Positions 9,267-17,546 of a stretch of DNA of 40,723 nucleotides are shown piece by piece. The stretch comes from an alpha proteobacterium SCGC AAA240-E13. GTDB lineage: Bacteria > Pseudomonadota > Alphaproteobacteria > Pelagibacterales > Pelagibacteraceae. How positions within the stretch are numbered: position 1 is the first letter of the stretch; the number at the start of each line of letters is the position of its first letter. A model generated the notes under the pieces. The model had not been told where the DNA came from and searched no databases. It saw nothing but the letters and a program-made list of their open reading frames with translations. Position numbers and translations under genes: made by a program. The stretch spans positions 1 through 40,723 of the forward strand of contig AZHR01000011.1 of assembly GCA_000504625.1 (NCBI GenBank). The letters are read 5' to 3'.

Positions 9267-10172
9267 TTAATATTCTTTTTGATAAATATGAGATCTATTA
9301 AATTTTTTGGATAATAAAACTTGTTTTTGCCTCATGGAAAATCTATTTTTTTGTGATTCAGTTAGTTTATCATAACAATGTGGGCAAGAAATTCCCTCTT
9401 TATATTTTCTAGATATCTTTTCATTCAAAGAAATAGGCATTCGACACCCACTACACATTGAATATGAGCCTATTGATAATCCGTGTTTAACGGATACTCT
9501 ATTATCGAAAACAAAACATTCTCCTTTCCACAAACTTTTTTTAGGATTAACTTTATTTAAATAACTAAGAATACCCCCATTGAGTTGAAAAACATTTTTA
9601 AAGCCTTTTCTTGTTAAAAAATTAGAAGCTTTTTCACATCTAATTCCTCCAGTGCAAAACATGGCTATTTTTTTAAATTTCTTAAGTTTATTGAAAAATT
9701 TTGGAAATTCTCTAAAACTTTTTACATTAGGGTTAACTGCTTTCGTAAAAGTTCCAACTCTATATTCAAATGGTTTTCTGACATCAATTAATGTTACGCT
9801 TTTATCAGATATTAGTTTATTCCATTGATTTGGATTTACATATTGACTTTTCTTTTTTTCTCTAACTTTTAATTTAAGTCCTATTGGTACAACTTCCTTT
9901 TTAACTTTTACTTTTGCTCTATAAAAGGGCAAAAATTTACAAATTGAAGTGTTTTGACTATCAAAAAAAGTTATAGAAAATTTATCTTTTATATATTTTA
10001 TACAATTGTTAACGTCTTTTTTTTTACCAGAAATAGTACCATTAATGCCTTCGGGTGATAAAATTATAGTACCTCTAACAAAATTAGATAAAAGACATTT
10101 TTTAAGCAAATCCTTATACTGTATACATTTTGTAATTCTTTTAATCTTATAAAAACCTTGAACGTAAAACAT
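9267..10172 (-). CDS. trhO: tRNA uridine(34) hydroxylase TrhO (rhodanese-domain protein, YceA family)
   Basis: 301 residues. TrhO performs oxygen-dependent hydroxylation of tRNA wobble uridine to 5-hydroxyuridine. The N-terminal part has VRGTIILSPEGINGTISG (about 32-49), characteristic of the family. The central rhodanese domain has the loop MFCTGGIRCEKAS with Cys173 (active-site position) and Cys179. A C-terminal four-cysteine cluster, SYSMCSGCR (C240/C243) and ISCPHC (C263/C266), may bind zinc. It abuts the upstream O-methyltransferase gene with no intergenic base. Older annotations call it a sulfurtransferase. Confidence 0.9.
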   Translation of the reverse strand: MFYVQGFYKIKRITKCIQYKDLLKKCLLSNFVRGTIILSPEGINGTISGKKKDVNNCIKYIKDKFSITFFDSQNTSICKFLPFYRAKVKVKKEVVPIGLKLKVREKKKSQYVNPNQWNKLISDKSVTLIDVRKPFEYRVGTFTKAVNPNVKSFREFPKFFNKLKKFKKIAMFCTGGIRCEKASNFLTRKGFKNVFQLNGGILSYLNKVNPKKSLWKGECFVFDNRVSVKHGLSIGSYSMCSGCRMPISLNEKISRKYKEGISCPHCYDKLTESQKNRFSMRQKQVLLSKKFNRSHIYQKEY

Positions 10173-10829
10173 TTATAACCTTCTACAAATTGTTAGACCA
10201 TCACCTAATGGTAAAATTGTTTTTTCTATTTTCTTATTATTTTTAATGTAATTATTAAACTTTCTCATATCTTGTGTTTGATTATCAATAATTTCCTTTT
10301 TTGCCACGTCACCACGCCATAAAACATTATCGAAAATTATAATGCCGTTTCTTTTAACAAGTTTAATTGCAAAATCAAAATAATTTATATAATTACTTTT
10401 ATCTGCATCAATAAATATCAAGTCAAAAGCTGAGTTAGCCTCTAAAAGTGATTTAAGTGACTTCTTTGCATCATCAACTATTGTTGAAATTTTGTTTTCA
10501 ATTTCTGCTCTTTTAAAAAAAAATTTTGCCATATCAATAATTGTTCTGTCTTTATCAAGTGCAACTAACTTTCCATCAATAGGTAATACTAAAGCCATCG
10601 ACAATGCACTAAAACCTGTAAAAGTGCCAATTTCTAAACAACTGCTAACATTATTTATTCTAATTAAAAATTGCAAAAAGAGCGCTTGAGTTTCAGAAAT
10701 TTGCATTTTTTGAACGTCTCCAAGTGATTTATTATATTCCAATATTTCTTTTTGAATTGGATGTAAGGAAGAACTGTGATCGTAAATATAGTTCAAAAGT
10801 TCTTGGGTAACTTCAATATTTTTAAACAT
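10173..10829 (-). CDS. Family-3 SAM-dependent O-methyltransferase (candidate TrmR-like tRNA methylase)
   Basis: 218 residues, the usual size for the bacterial caffeoyl-CoA O-methyltransferase-like family. SAM motif I is CLEIGTFTGFSALSMAL (64-80). The metal-binding residues expected for the family are present: D141 in FIDADKSNY, then D167 and N168 in IIFDNVLW. The end, LPLGDGLTICRR, is also typical. B. subtilis TrmR (YrrM), which methylates 5-hydroxyuridine-34 of tRNA, belongs to this family. Direct abutment to trhO, which makes that substrate, suggests the same role here. That is inference from context; the family also methylates catechols and other small molecules. Confidence 0.85.
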   Translation of the reverse strand: MFKNIEVTQELLNYIYDHSSSLHPIQKEILEYNKSLGDVQKMQISETQALFLQFLIRINNVSSCLEIGTFTGFSALSMALVLPIDGKLVALDKDRTIIDMAKFFFKRAEIENKISTIVDDAKKSLKSLLEANSAFDLIFIDADKSNYINYFDFAIKLVKRNGIIIFDNVLWRGDVAKKEIIDNQTQDMRKFNNYIKNNKKIEKTILPLGDGLTICRRL

Positions 10830-10830
10830 T

Positions 10831-12297
10831 TTATTTTAACTTGTTTTTTAAAATTTCATTAACAAGTTTAGGATTAGCTTTACCATTAGAAGCTTTCATT
10901 ACCTGTCCCACGAAGAAATCGAAAAGCTTTTCTTTACCTGATTTATATTGTTCAACCTTGCCTTTATTGATCAAGATTACTTTTTCGATTATCTTTTTCA
11001 ATTCTTTAGGATCACTTTGTTGTATTAAACCTTTTTTTTCAACAATTTGCTGGGGATCTTTGTCACCAACTTGCATTTTTTCAAAAACGTCTTTTGCAAT
11101 TTTTCCTGAAATCTTTCCTGAACTAATCATCTTGATTAGTGATGATAAATTTTTTGCACTAACCGGTGATTGTGAAATAGAAAGATTCTTTTTATTTAAT
11201 ACAGCAAATAATTCTACGGTAACCCAATTAGTTGCTAATTTTTTATCACATTCTTTAATGACTTCTTCATAATATTCTGAAATTTCTTTTTCTGATACTA
11301 AGATATTTGCTTCATATACTGATAAGTTATATTCTTTTATGAATCTTTCTTTCTTTTCATCAGGTAATTCTGGTAATTCTTTTTTTAATCTATCAATCAA
11401 ATTTTGATCTAGTTTAAGTGGTAATAAATCTGGATCTGGAAAGTATCTATAGTCATGAGCATCTTCTTTAGAACGCATTGATCTAGTAGCATTTTTTTTT
11501 GTATCAAATAATCTTGTTTCTTGATCTACTTTCTTGCCAGTTTCTATTAACTCAACTTGCCTTTTTGCTTCATATTCGATTGCCATTTGCATGAATCTAA
11601 TTGAATTTACATTTTTAATTTCACATCTTGTTCCAAAAGTTTTATCTCCAACTTTCCTAACGGAGACATTCACGTCAGCTCTTAACGAACCCTCTTGCAT
11701 ATTTCCATCACAAGTACCCAAATATCTCATAATCGATCTCATTTTTTTAATATAAGCATTTACTTCTTCGGGAGATCTTAAATCTGGCTTACTAACAATT
11801 TCCATTAAAGCTACTCCAGATCTATTAAGATCAACATAGGAATTATCTGGGTCCATATCATGAATACTTTTACCAGCATCTTGCTCAAGGTGAAGCCTTT
11901 CAATGCAAACTTTTTTAGTTCCATATGGCATATCAAGTATAACTTCTCCCTCTCCTACTATTGGATTTTTGTATTGTGAAATTTGGTACCCTTGAGGAAG
12001 ATCTGCGTAAAAATAGTTTTTTCTATCAAAAACAGAATTCAGGTTTATTTTAGCTTTTAGACCCAATCCAGTTTTAATACTTTGTTCTATGCAAAATTGA
12101 TTTATAACTGGAAGCATTCCAGGAAAGGCGGAATCAACCAAACTAACTTGTGTGTTTGGTTCAGCTCCAAATTTTGCTGGAGATGAGGAAAAAAGTTTTG
12201 ATTTAGATAATACTTGAGCATGAACTTCTAGACCTATAATAACTTCCCATTTTCCTTTATCTCCTTTTATAAAATAATTAAATTGTTTTTCGGTCAT
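10831..12297 (-). CDS. gatB: Aspartyl/glutamyl-tRNA(Asn/Gln) amidotransferase subunit B
   Basis: 488 residues. GatB binds the misacylated tRNA and activates the glutamyl or aspartyl group with ATP. WEVIIGLEVHAQVLSKSKLF (17-36), the DADLPQGYQISQYK-type region and DAHDYRYFPDPDLLPL are signature segments. A helical YqeY-like tail forms the last 140 or so residues. I place the start at ATG 12297, which gives a one-base TAATG overlap with the gatA stop. A TTG twelve bases upstream (12309) is in frame but less likely. The O-methyltransferase gene starts 1 nt downstream. Confidence 0.95.
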   Translation of the reverse strand: MTEKQFNYFIKGDKGKWEVIIGLEVHAQVLSKSKLFSSSPAKFGAEPNTQVSLVDSAFPGMLPVINQFCIEQSIKTGLGLKAKINLNSVFDRKNYFYADLPQGYQISQYKNPIVGEGEVILDMPYGTKKVCIERLHLEQDAGKSIHDMDPDNSYVDLNRSGVALMEIVSKPDLRSPEEVNAYIKKMRSIMRYLGTCDGNMQEGSLRADVNVSVRKVGDKTFGTRCEIKNVNSIRFMQMAIEYEAKRQVELIETGKKVDQETRLFDTKKNATRSMRSKEDAHDYRYFPDPDLLPLKLDQNLIDRLKKELPELPDEKKERFIKEYNLSVYEANILVSEKEISEYYEEVIKECDKKLATNWVTVELFAVLNKKNLSISQSPVSAKNLSSLIKMISSGKISGKIAKDVFEKMQVGDKDPQQIVEKKGLIQQSDPKELKKIIEKVILINKGKVEQYKSGKEKLFDFFVGQVMKASNGKANPKLVNEILKNKLK

Positions 12298-13751
12298 TAA
12301 TTCCACCAATTTTTAAAATTTTTCTTAAAATTAACTCTTTTTTCTATAGCCAAAGATAAATTTAAAATTGTTTGTTCATCAAAAGCTTTTCCAATAAGTT
12401 GTAGCCCTAAAGGTAAATTATTTTTGTCGTACCCTGCTGGAACAGAAATAGCAGGTAAACCGGATAGATTTGTTGGCACAGTAAAAATATCATTCAAATA
12501 CATGGATACCGGATCATCTGTTTTATCACCTATTTTAAATGCTGAACTGGGAGTTGATGGTGTTAATATTGCATCTACATCGGCAAAAGCATCATCAAAA
12601 TCGTTTTTTATTAATTGTCTAACTTTCTGAGCTTTTAAATAATAAGCATCATAATAGCCTGATGATAGTACATAAGTACCTATTAGAATTCTTCTTTTTA
12701 CCTCATCTCCAAATCCTTCAGATCTAGTATTTTCGTACATTTCAATTAAATTTTTTCCTTTAGCTCTATGACCGTATTTTACACCATCATATCTTGCCAA
12801 GTTTGATGATGCCTCAGCTGGAGCAACTATGTAATAAGTGGGAAGAGCATACATAGTATGTGGCAAAGAAATATTTTTTATTTTGGCTCCCGCATCCTTT
12901 AGATAATCTATTCCCCTTTTCCAAAGGCTGTCAATTTCGTCAGGCATATTATCAACTCTATATTCTTTAGGTATTCCAATTTTTAAACCCTTTATTTTGT
13001 CAGTTAATTTTGAAATATAGTTTTCAACTTTAGTATTCACTGATGTAGAATCTTTTGGATCATAACCTGACATAGCTTGAAGTAATAAAGCACAATCTTG
13101 AACATCATTAGTCATGGGTCCTGCCTGATCTAGAGATGAAGCAAAAGCAACTATCCCCCATCTTGAACATCTTCCATAGGTAGGTTTAAGACCAACTGTA
13201 CCAGTAAAGGAAGCTGGTTGTCGAATTGATCCACCAGTATCAGTTCCAATAGTAGCTGGAGTAAGATTCGCGGCTAAAGCTGAAGCAGAACCTCCTGAAG
13301 ATCCACCGGGAACTATTTTATTTCCATATGGATTTATAACATTACCAAAAAAACTAGTTTCGTTTGATGAACCCATTGCAAATTCATCACAATTTAATTT
13401 TCCTAACAAAAAAGCACCTTGAGACCATAAATTATTAGTAACTGTTGATTCATATGTAGGAACAAAATTATATAATATTTTACTGCCAGCAGTTGTTTTA
13501 ATATTTTTGGTACAAAATAAATCTTTTACGGCAATAGGAACTCCTGATAATAAACCTTTATAATCTTTTTTTTTGTCAAAATTTCTTGCAGACTTTATAG
13601 CTTCGTCAAAACACTCAGTGATATAAGCATTCAATTTTTTTGATTTTTTAGAATTATTTATAAATGATTCGGTTACCTCTTCAGAACTAAAATCTTTTTT
13701 TTTAATACCAAAAACAATTTTTGTAAGAGAAAGTTCAGGAATATTAGTCAT
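12297..13751 (-). CDS. gatA: Aspartyl/glutamyl-tRNA(Asn/Gln) amidotransferase subunit A
   Basis: 484 residues, an amidase-signature enzyme that releases ammonia from glutamine and channels it to GatB. The Ser-cisSer-Lys triad is visible: K76 in GVPIAVKDLFC, S151 in PGGSSGGSASA, and the nucleophile S175 in TDTGGSIRQPAS. It overlaps gatC by 8 nt and gatB by 1 nt. Its presence implies that glutaminyl-tRNA and/or asparaginyl-tRNA is made by the indirect transamidation route. Confidence 0.97.
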   Translation of the reverse strand: MTNIPELSLTKIVFGIKKKDFSSEEVTESFINNSKKSKKLNAYITECFDEAIKSARNFDKKKDYKGLLSGVPIAVKDLFCTKNIKTTAGSKILYNFVPTYESTVTNNLWSQGAFLLGKLNCDEFAMGSSNETSFFGNVINPYGNKIVPGGSSGGSASALAANLTPATIGTDTGGSIRQPASFTGTVGLKPTYGRCSRWGIVAFASSLDQAGPMTNDVQDCALLLQAMSGYDPKDSTSVNTKVENYISKLTDKIKGLKIGIPKEYRVDNMPDEIDSLWKRGIDYLKDAGAKIKNISLPHTMYALPTYYIVAPAEASSNLARYDGVKYGHRAKGKNLIEMYENTRSEGFGDEVKRRILIGTYVLSSGYYDAYYLKAQKVRQLIKNDFDDAFADVDAILTPSTPSSAFKIGDKTDDPVSMYLNDIFTVPTNLSGLPAISVPAGYDKNNLPLGLQLIGKAFDEQTILNLSLAIEKRVNFKKNFKNWWN

Positions 13752-14040
13752 ATAACTCTACCACCTTTGGTACTACGAAATATTCTTCATTTTTTTCTGG
13801 AGAGTTTTTTAAAATTTGATCTCTAATTTTTCCATCCTTTACTTCATCTTGTCTTGATTTAAGAGAAGCATTGATTATAGAAGTAAGTGGTTTGGTTTGA
13901 TCAGTATTTATTTTGTTTAATTTTTCAATAAACTTCATTATAGAAGTAAGATCTTTAGATAAACTATTAATTTTACTTTCATCTAATGAAATTCTAGCTA
14001 ATTTTGATATGTGTTTTACAGTATCTTTATCTATTGACAT
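13744..14040 (-). CDS. gatC: Aspartyl/glutamyl-tRNA amidotransferase subunit C
   Basis: 98 residues, normal length. GatC wraps around the GatA/GatB interface to stabilise the complex. The N-terminal VKHISKLARISLDE (8-21) and the KFIEKLNKINTD stretch are family hallmarks. It is the first gene of the minus-strand operon gatC-gatA-gatB-OMT-trhO-MATE and is divergent from ruvX across a 41-nt gap. Confidence 0.93.
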   Translation of the reverse strand: MSIDKDTVKHISKLARISLDESKINSLSKDLTSIMKFIEKLNKINTDQTKPLTSIINASLKSRQDEVKDGKIRDQILKNSPEKNEEYFVVPKVVELYD

Positions 14041-14081
14041 TTGAGATTATTGACAAATAAGTAATCAAATTATCATTTAAG
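14041..14081. promoter_or_regulatory. Divergent gatC / ruvX promoter region
   Basis: This 41-nt gap separates the divergent starts of gatC (-) and ruvX (+), so it should hold promoter elements for both. On the + strand TTGACA occurs at 14050-14055, with TATCAT at 14071-14076 (15-nt spacing, shorter than ideal). The exact hexamers are tentative; the assignment rests mainly on the divergent layout. Confidence 0.35.
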
Positions 14082-14552
14082 ATGAAAACATACAATATAA
14101 TGAGTATAGACGAATTTAAAAAAAAAATAGGTAATAATTCTAGATTACTTGGCATTGATCCTGGTAAAAAAAAAATTGGTATAGCTATATGTGATGAAAA
14201 TACTGCTGTTGCAACTCCACTAACTACAATTAAAAAAAAGAAATTCGAATCTCTATTAATCGAAATTAATAAAATTATAGATGAAAATAAAATTAGAGGA
14301 ATTGTAATAGGAAAGCCAATCAATATGGATGGTTCTCTAGGAAAATCAGCTCAATCAGCTTTGGATTTTGCAAAAAATATATCAAAAAATTTTACTATTC
14401 CAATCACTTTATGGGATGAAAGACTGTCAAGTCAGGCTGCCTTTAATTTAACTAAACCTCTCAACACTAATACTTCAAATAAAATTAAAAATTTAGATAA
14501 AAATTCGGCTGCTTTTATACTACAGGGTGCCATCGACTATCTAACTAATTGA
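14082..14552 (+). CDS. ruvX: Putative Holliday junction resolvase / pre-16S rRNA nuclease RuvX (YqgF)
   Basis: 156 residues with an RNase H-like fold. Catalytic acidic positions are visible: D26 in LLGIDPGKKKIGIA, the DER at 112-114 in LWDERLSSQAA, and D139 in LDKNSAAFILQGA. The glycine-rich GKPINMDGSLG is also typical. The family processes the 5' end of 16S rRNA, and a junction-resolving role has also been proposed. An alternative ATG at 14100 (residue 7) would still give a complete domain. It heads the + strand cluster followed by pyrB. Confidence 0.9.
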   Translation: MKTYNIMSIDEFKKKIGNNSRLLGIDPGKKKIGIAICDENTAVATPLTTIKKKKFESLLIEINKIIDENKIRGIVIGKPINMDGSLGKSAQSALDFAKNISKNFTIPITLWDERLSSQAAFNLTKPLNTNTSNKIKNLDKNSAAFILQGAIDYLTN

Positions 14553-14600
14553 TAAAATGGCTTGCATTCGTAAACCTAAAAAGCTATAGAGTTGATTTTA

Positions 14601-15551
14601 ATGGCTATAATTAAAAAATTTAAGGCTATTAAAAAGAAACAAAATCACCTACTAGGTATTCAAGACCTTTCTATTTCCGAAATTTGGAACATACTAAAAC
14701 AGGCTAAAAATTTTATTACCTTAAATAAAAGTGCATCAAAAAAAATTAATTTATTAATAGGAAAAACTCAAATAAATCTATTTTTTGAACCTTCAACAAG
14801 AACTCAAAGCTCCTTTGAGTTAGCGGGCAAAAGACTTGGAGCAGATGTAATGTCAATGAATATTGTTAACTCAGCAATTAAAAAAGGAGAAACATTGATT
14901 GATACTGCAATGACATTAAATGCAATGCATCCTGATATAATAGTCATAAGACATCAAGACTCAGGTGCACCAAACCTATTATCACAAAAAGTTAATTGCG
15001 CAATAATAAATGCAGGCGATGGTAGACGTGAGCATCCAACTCAAGCATTGTTAGATGCATTAACTATAATTAATAGAAGAGGTAAAATTGAAGGATTAAA
15101 AATAGCTATTTGCGGAGATATACTTCATTCTAGAGTTGCTAGATCAAATATCTATTTAATGAATATGCTTGGTGCTGAGATAAATATAGTGGCACCAAAA
15201 ACTTTAATACCTCATTCAATAGAACGCCTCGGAGTAAAATCTTTTACAGATATGAAAAAAGGTTTAGACAAATGCGATATTGTAATGATGCTTAGGTTGC
15301 AAAGTGAAAGAATGCATGGATCTTTTTTACCTTCTGCTAGAGAATATTACGAATATTTTGGATTGACACCGGATAAATTAAAGGTGGCAAAAAAAGATGC
15401 TTTGATAATGCATCCAGGTCCAATGAATAGAGGTGTAGAAATTGATACTAACTTAGCAGATGACATAAATAGAAGTGTAATAAAAGAACAAGTTGAGCTT
15501 GGAGTTGCTGTAAGAATGGCTTGTTTAAAAATTTTTTGTAAAAAAATATAA
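14601..15551 (+). CDS. pyrB: Aspartate carbamoyltransferase catalytic subunit
   Basis: 316 residues. It condenses carbamoyl phosphate with aspartate, the committed step of pyrimidine synthesis. The carbamoyl-phosphate motif FFEPSTRTQSSFELAG has STRT at 65-68. HPTQALLDAL (145-154) and MHPGPMNRGVEI near the end complete the active-site signatures. I chose ATG 14601 over an in-frame TTG at 14592. It overlaps pyrC by one base (TAATG). The unusual PyrC downstream suggests that the two form a complex. Confidence 0.96.
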   Translation: MAIIKKFKAIKKKQNHLLGIQDLSISEIWNILKQAKNFITLNKSASKKINLLIGKTQINLFFEPSTRTQSSFELAGKRLGADVMSMNIVNSAIKKGETLIDTAMTLNAMHPDIIVIRHQDSGAPNLLSQKVNCAIINAGDGRREHPTQALLDALTIINRRGKIEGLKIAICGDILHSRVARSNIYLMNMLGAEINIVAPKTLIPHSIERLGVKSFTDMKKGLDKCDIVMMLRLQSERMHGSFLPSAREYYEYFGLTPDKLKVAKKDALIMHPGPMNRGVEIDTNLADDINRSVIKEQVELGVAVRMACLKIFCKKI

Positions 15552-16843
15552 TGAAAGAAAAATATTTAATAAATGCAAGAATTATAGATCCCAAAAATCA
15601 AATTGATGAAATTGGTGGCTTAATTATAGACTCAAAGGGTTTAATAAAAGCAGTGGGAAAAAAAGTTACAAATGGAAACTTACCTGCTTCGGCAGATAAA
15701 ATTGATTTAAAAAAACATGTTTTAATACCCGGTATAGTTGATATGAGAGTTTTTGTAGGTGAGCCAGGTTTTGAATATAAAGAAAATTTTAGGACCTTAA
15801 GTAATGCCGCATTATCAGGTGGTGTTACGTCAGTAGTTTCAATGCCAAATACTTCACCAGTAATTGATAATGTTTCTATGGTAGATTTTTTAAAAAGAAG
15901 AGGAAGAGACAAATCAAAAATTAATATTTTTCCAGCTGCAAGTTTAACAAAAAATACAGATGGCAAACAAATGACAGAATTTGGACTTCTAAAAAGAAAA
16001 GGAATAGTTGCCTTTACAGATGGAATTAAATCAGTTCAAGATCCTCTGGTGATGTCCAGAATAATGAATTTTGCTGGACAATCTGATTCTTTAATTGTGC
16101 AGCATGCAGAAGATAATATTTTATCTAAAAATGGATTAATTAATGAGGGAGAAATATCTACAAGACTTGGATTAAAGGGAATTCCTTCACTAGCAGAAAA
16201 AATAATAGTTGAAAGAGATTTATCTTTTCTCGAAGAATATTTTTGCAGATATCATATTTCACAAATATCCTCAAAAAAAACTGTTTCTGTTGTTGAAAAG
16301 GCAAAAAAGGAAGGCAAAATTTTTACAACAGGTGTTTCTATAAACAATTTATCATTAAATGAAAATGATATTGGTGACTTTAAAACATTTTTAAAACTTT
16401 CACCTCCTCTGAGAACTGAAAATGATCGTTTATCATTAATTGAAGGAATTAATAAAGGCATTATAGAAGTTATAGTTTCTGATCATAAACCTGAAGATGA
16501 AGAGTCAAAAAGATTAACTTTTGCTCAAGCAGCTACAGGTGCTAGTGGTATAGAAACATTATTGTCACTTACCTTGGAACTTTATCATAATAAATCAATA
16601 AAACTTAATAAATTAATTGCTGCCATAACATCAAATCCAGCAAAAATTTTAGGAATAGATAAAGGTAGTCTTACAAAAGGAAAAGATGCTGATTTAAGTA
16701 TTGTGGACATAAATAAACCTTGGGTAGTTAATAAGAACAAACTAAAATCGAAGTCTAAAAATACTCCCATTGAGAATAGAAAATTACAAGGTCAGGTATT
16801 AAAGACTTTTATGAAGGGTGAAGTTGCTTATGAAACAATTTAA
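15551..16843 (+). CDS. pyrC: Dihydroorotase-like protein, probably non-catalytic (PyrC/PyrX type)
   Basis: 430 residues, amidohydrolase fold and overall class I dihydroorotase sequence (PGFEYKENF, GGVTSVVSMPNTSPV, VQHAED, SDHKPEDEESK, ending with an NPAKILGI segment). The metal-binding HxH after beta-strand 1 is absent: the segment reads GIVDMRVFVGEPG (61-73). A later metal histidine seems replaced by Gln238 (YHISQISS). D157, H185 and D311 remain. Pseudomonads have a similar inactive homologue encoded beside pyrB, needed for aspartate carbamoyltransferase assembly. I infer a structural role here, with the true dihydroorotase encoded elsewhere. Confidence 0.85.
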   Translation: MKEKYLINARIIDPKNQIDEIGGLIIDSKGLIKAVGKKVTNGNLPASADKIDLKKHVLIPGIVDMRVFVGEPGFEYKENFRTLSNAALSGGVTSVVSMPNTSPVIDNVSMVDFLKRRGRDKSKINIFPAASLTKNTDGKQMTEFGLLKRKGIVAFTDGIKSVQDPLVMSRIMNFAGQSDSLIVQHAEDNILSKNGLINEGEISTRLGLKGIPSLAEKIIVERDLSFLEEYFCRYHISQISSKKTVSVVEKAKKEGKIFTTGVSINNLSLNENDIGDFKTFLKLSPPLRTENDRLSLIEGINKGIIEVIVSDHKPEDEESKRLTFAQAATGASGIETLLSLTLELYHNKSIKLNKLIAAITSNPAKILGIDKGSLTKGKDADLSIVDINKPWVVNKNKLKSKSKNTPIENRKLQGQVLKTFMKGEVAYETI

Positions 16844-16849
16844 TTATTA

Positions 16850-17461
16850 ATGGACATATTATTTGTTATCTTTTTTTCTTATTTAAGTGGTTCAATACCT
16901 TTTGGCTTAATTGTAACTAAAATATTTACCGGACGAGATATAAGAGACACAGGTTCTGGAAATATTGGTGCTACTAATGTCCTCAGAACGGGGAACAAAT
17001 ATTTAGCCACCGCCACTCTCTTTTTAGATATAGTAAAAGGATATATTCCAGTTATTATTGCTAAACAACATTTTCCTGAACTAATTCAGCTATCGGCATT
17101 AACTGCCTTCCTAGGTCATCTTTTTCCAATTTGGCTAAAATTTAAAGGAGGAAAAGGAGTTGCAACTTTTCTAGGTATCTTATTTGCACTTTCCTATAGT
17201 TTAACCCTACTATTTATTTTAACTTGGATTACTTTAACAATGATATTTAAATATTCCTCTTTGTCATCTATTTTTTCTACTCTTACGGTATTTATAGTAA
17301 ATTTTATAAAGGAAAATGCTATTCAAATTATTGAACCAAACATAGATAACAACAATGATTTAAAATTAATTTTATTTATTTTTCTAATCTTAATAATTTT
17401 TACCCATAAAAAAAATATATCTAATCTAATAAATGGAAGTGAAGAAAAAATAAAATTATAG
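16850..17461 (+). CDS. plsY: Acyl-phosphate glycerol-3-phosphate acyltransferase
   Basis: 203 residues, inner-membrane enzyme that acylates glycerol-3-phosphate from acyl-phosphate, the first step of phospholipid synthesis. Family motifs are present: SGSIPFG (13-19), GSGNIGATNVLR (35-46) and LKFKGGKGVATFLG (about 95-108). About five or six hydrophobic helices are evident. The C-terminal tail is short and basic. It lies 6 nt after pyrC. Confidence 0.95.
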   Translation: MDILFVIFFSYLSGSIPFGLIVTKIFTGRDIRDTGSGNIGATNVLRTGNKYLATATLFLDIVKGYIPVIIAKQHFPELIQLSALTAFLGHLFPIWLKFKGGKGVATFLGILFALSYSLTLLFILTWITLTMIFKYSSLSSIFSTLTVFIVNFIKENAIQIIEPNIDNNNDLKLILFIFLILIIFTHKKNISNLINGSEEKIKL

Positions 17462-17482
17462 ATAAAAAGCCATTTTTTTATC
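17461..17482. terminator. A+T-rich hairpin after plsY
   Basis: A perfect 8-bp inverted repeat (GATAAAAA at 17461-17468 and TTTTTATC at 17475-17482) with a 6-nt loop begins at the last base of the plsY stop codon. It is weak (one G-C pair) and is not followed by a U tract, so terminator function is uncertain. Confidence 0.22.
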
Positions 17483-17498
17483 AAAATAAATCTTCAAT

Positions 17499-17530
17499 TT
17501 GACAAAACAATGTATTTTTGACACTAAATT
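17499..17530 (+). promoter_or_regulatory. Possible topA promoter
   Basis: TTGACA at 17499-17504 is a perfect sigma70 -35 hexamer in the 85-nt gap before topA. The -10 is less clear: ACTAAA at 17523-17528 has 18-nt spacing, and TAAATT at 17525-17530 has 20. An AAGGT ribosome-binding-like stretch lies at 17535-17539, 7 nt before the chosen topA ATG. Confidence 0.3.
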
Positions 17531-17546
17531 CAATAAGGTAAATTCT

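Noticed and set aside
10841..11272. A 143-codon open frame on the + strand within gatB
   Set aside because: It is antisense to the conserved C-terminal part of gatB, and the predicted peptide looks like a shadow translation.
14553..14600. A small RNA or tRNA in the ruvX-pyrB gap
   Set aside because: The gap is 48 nt with no tRNA-like arms or strong hairpin; nothing could be supported.
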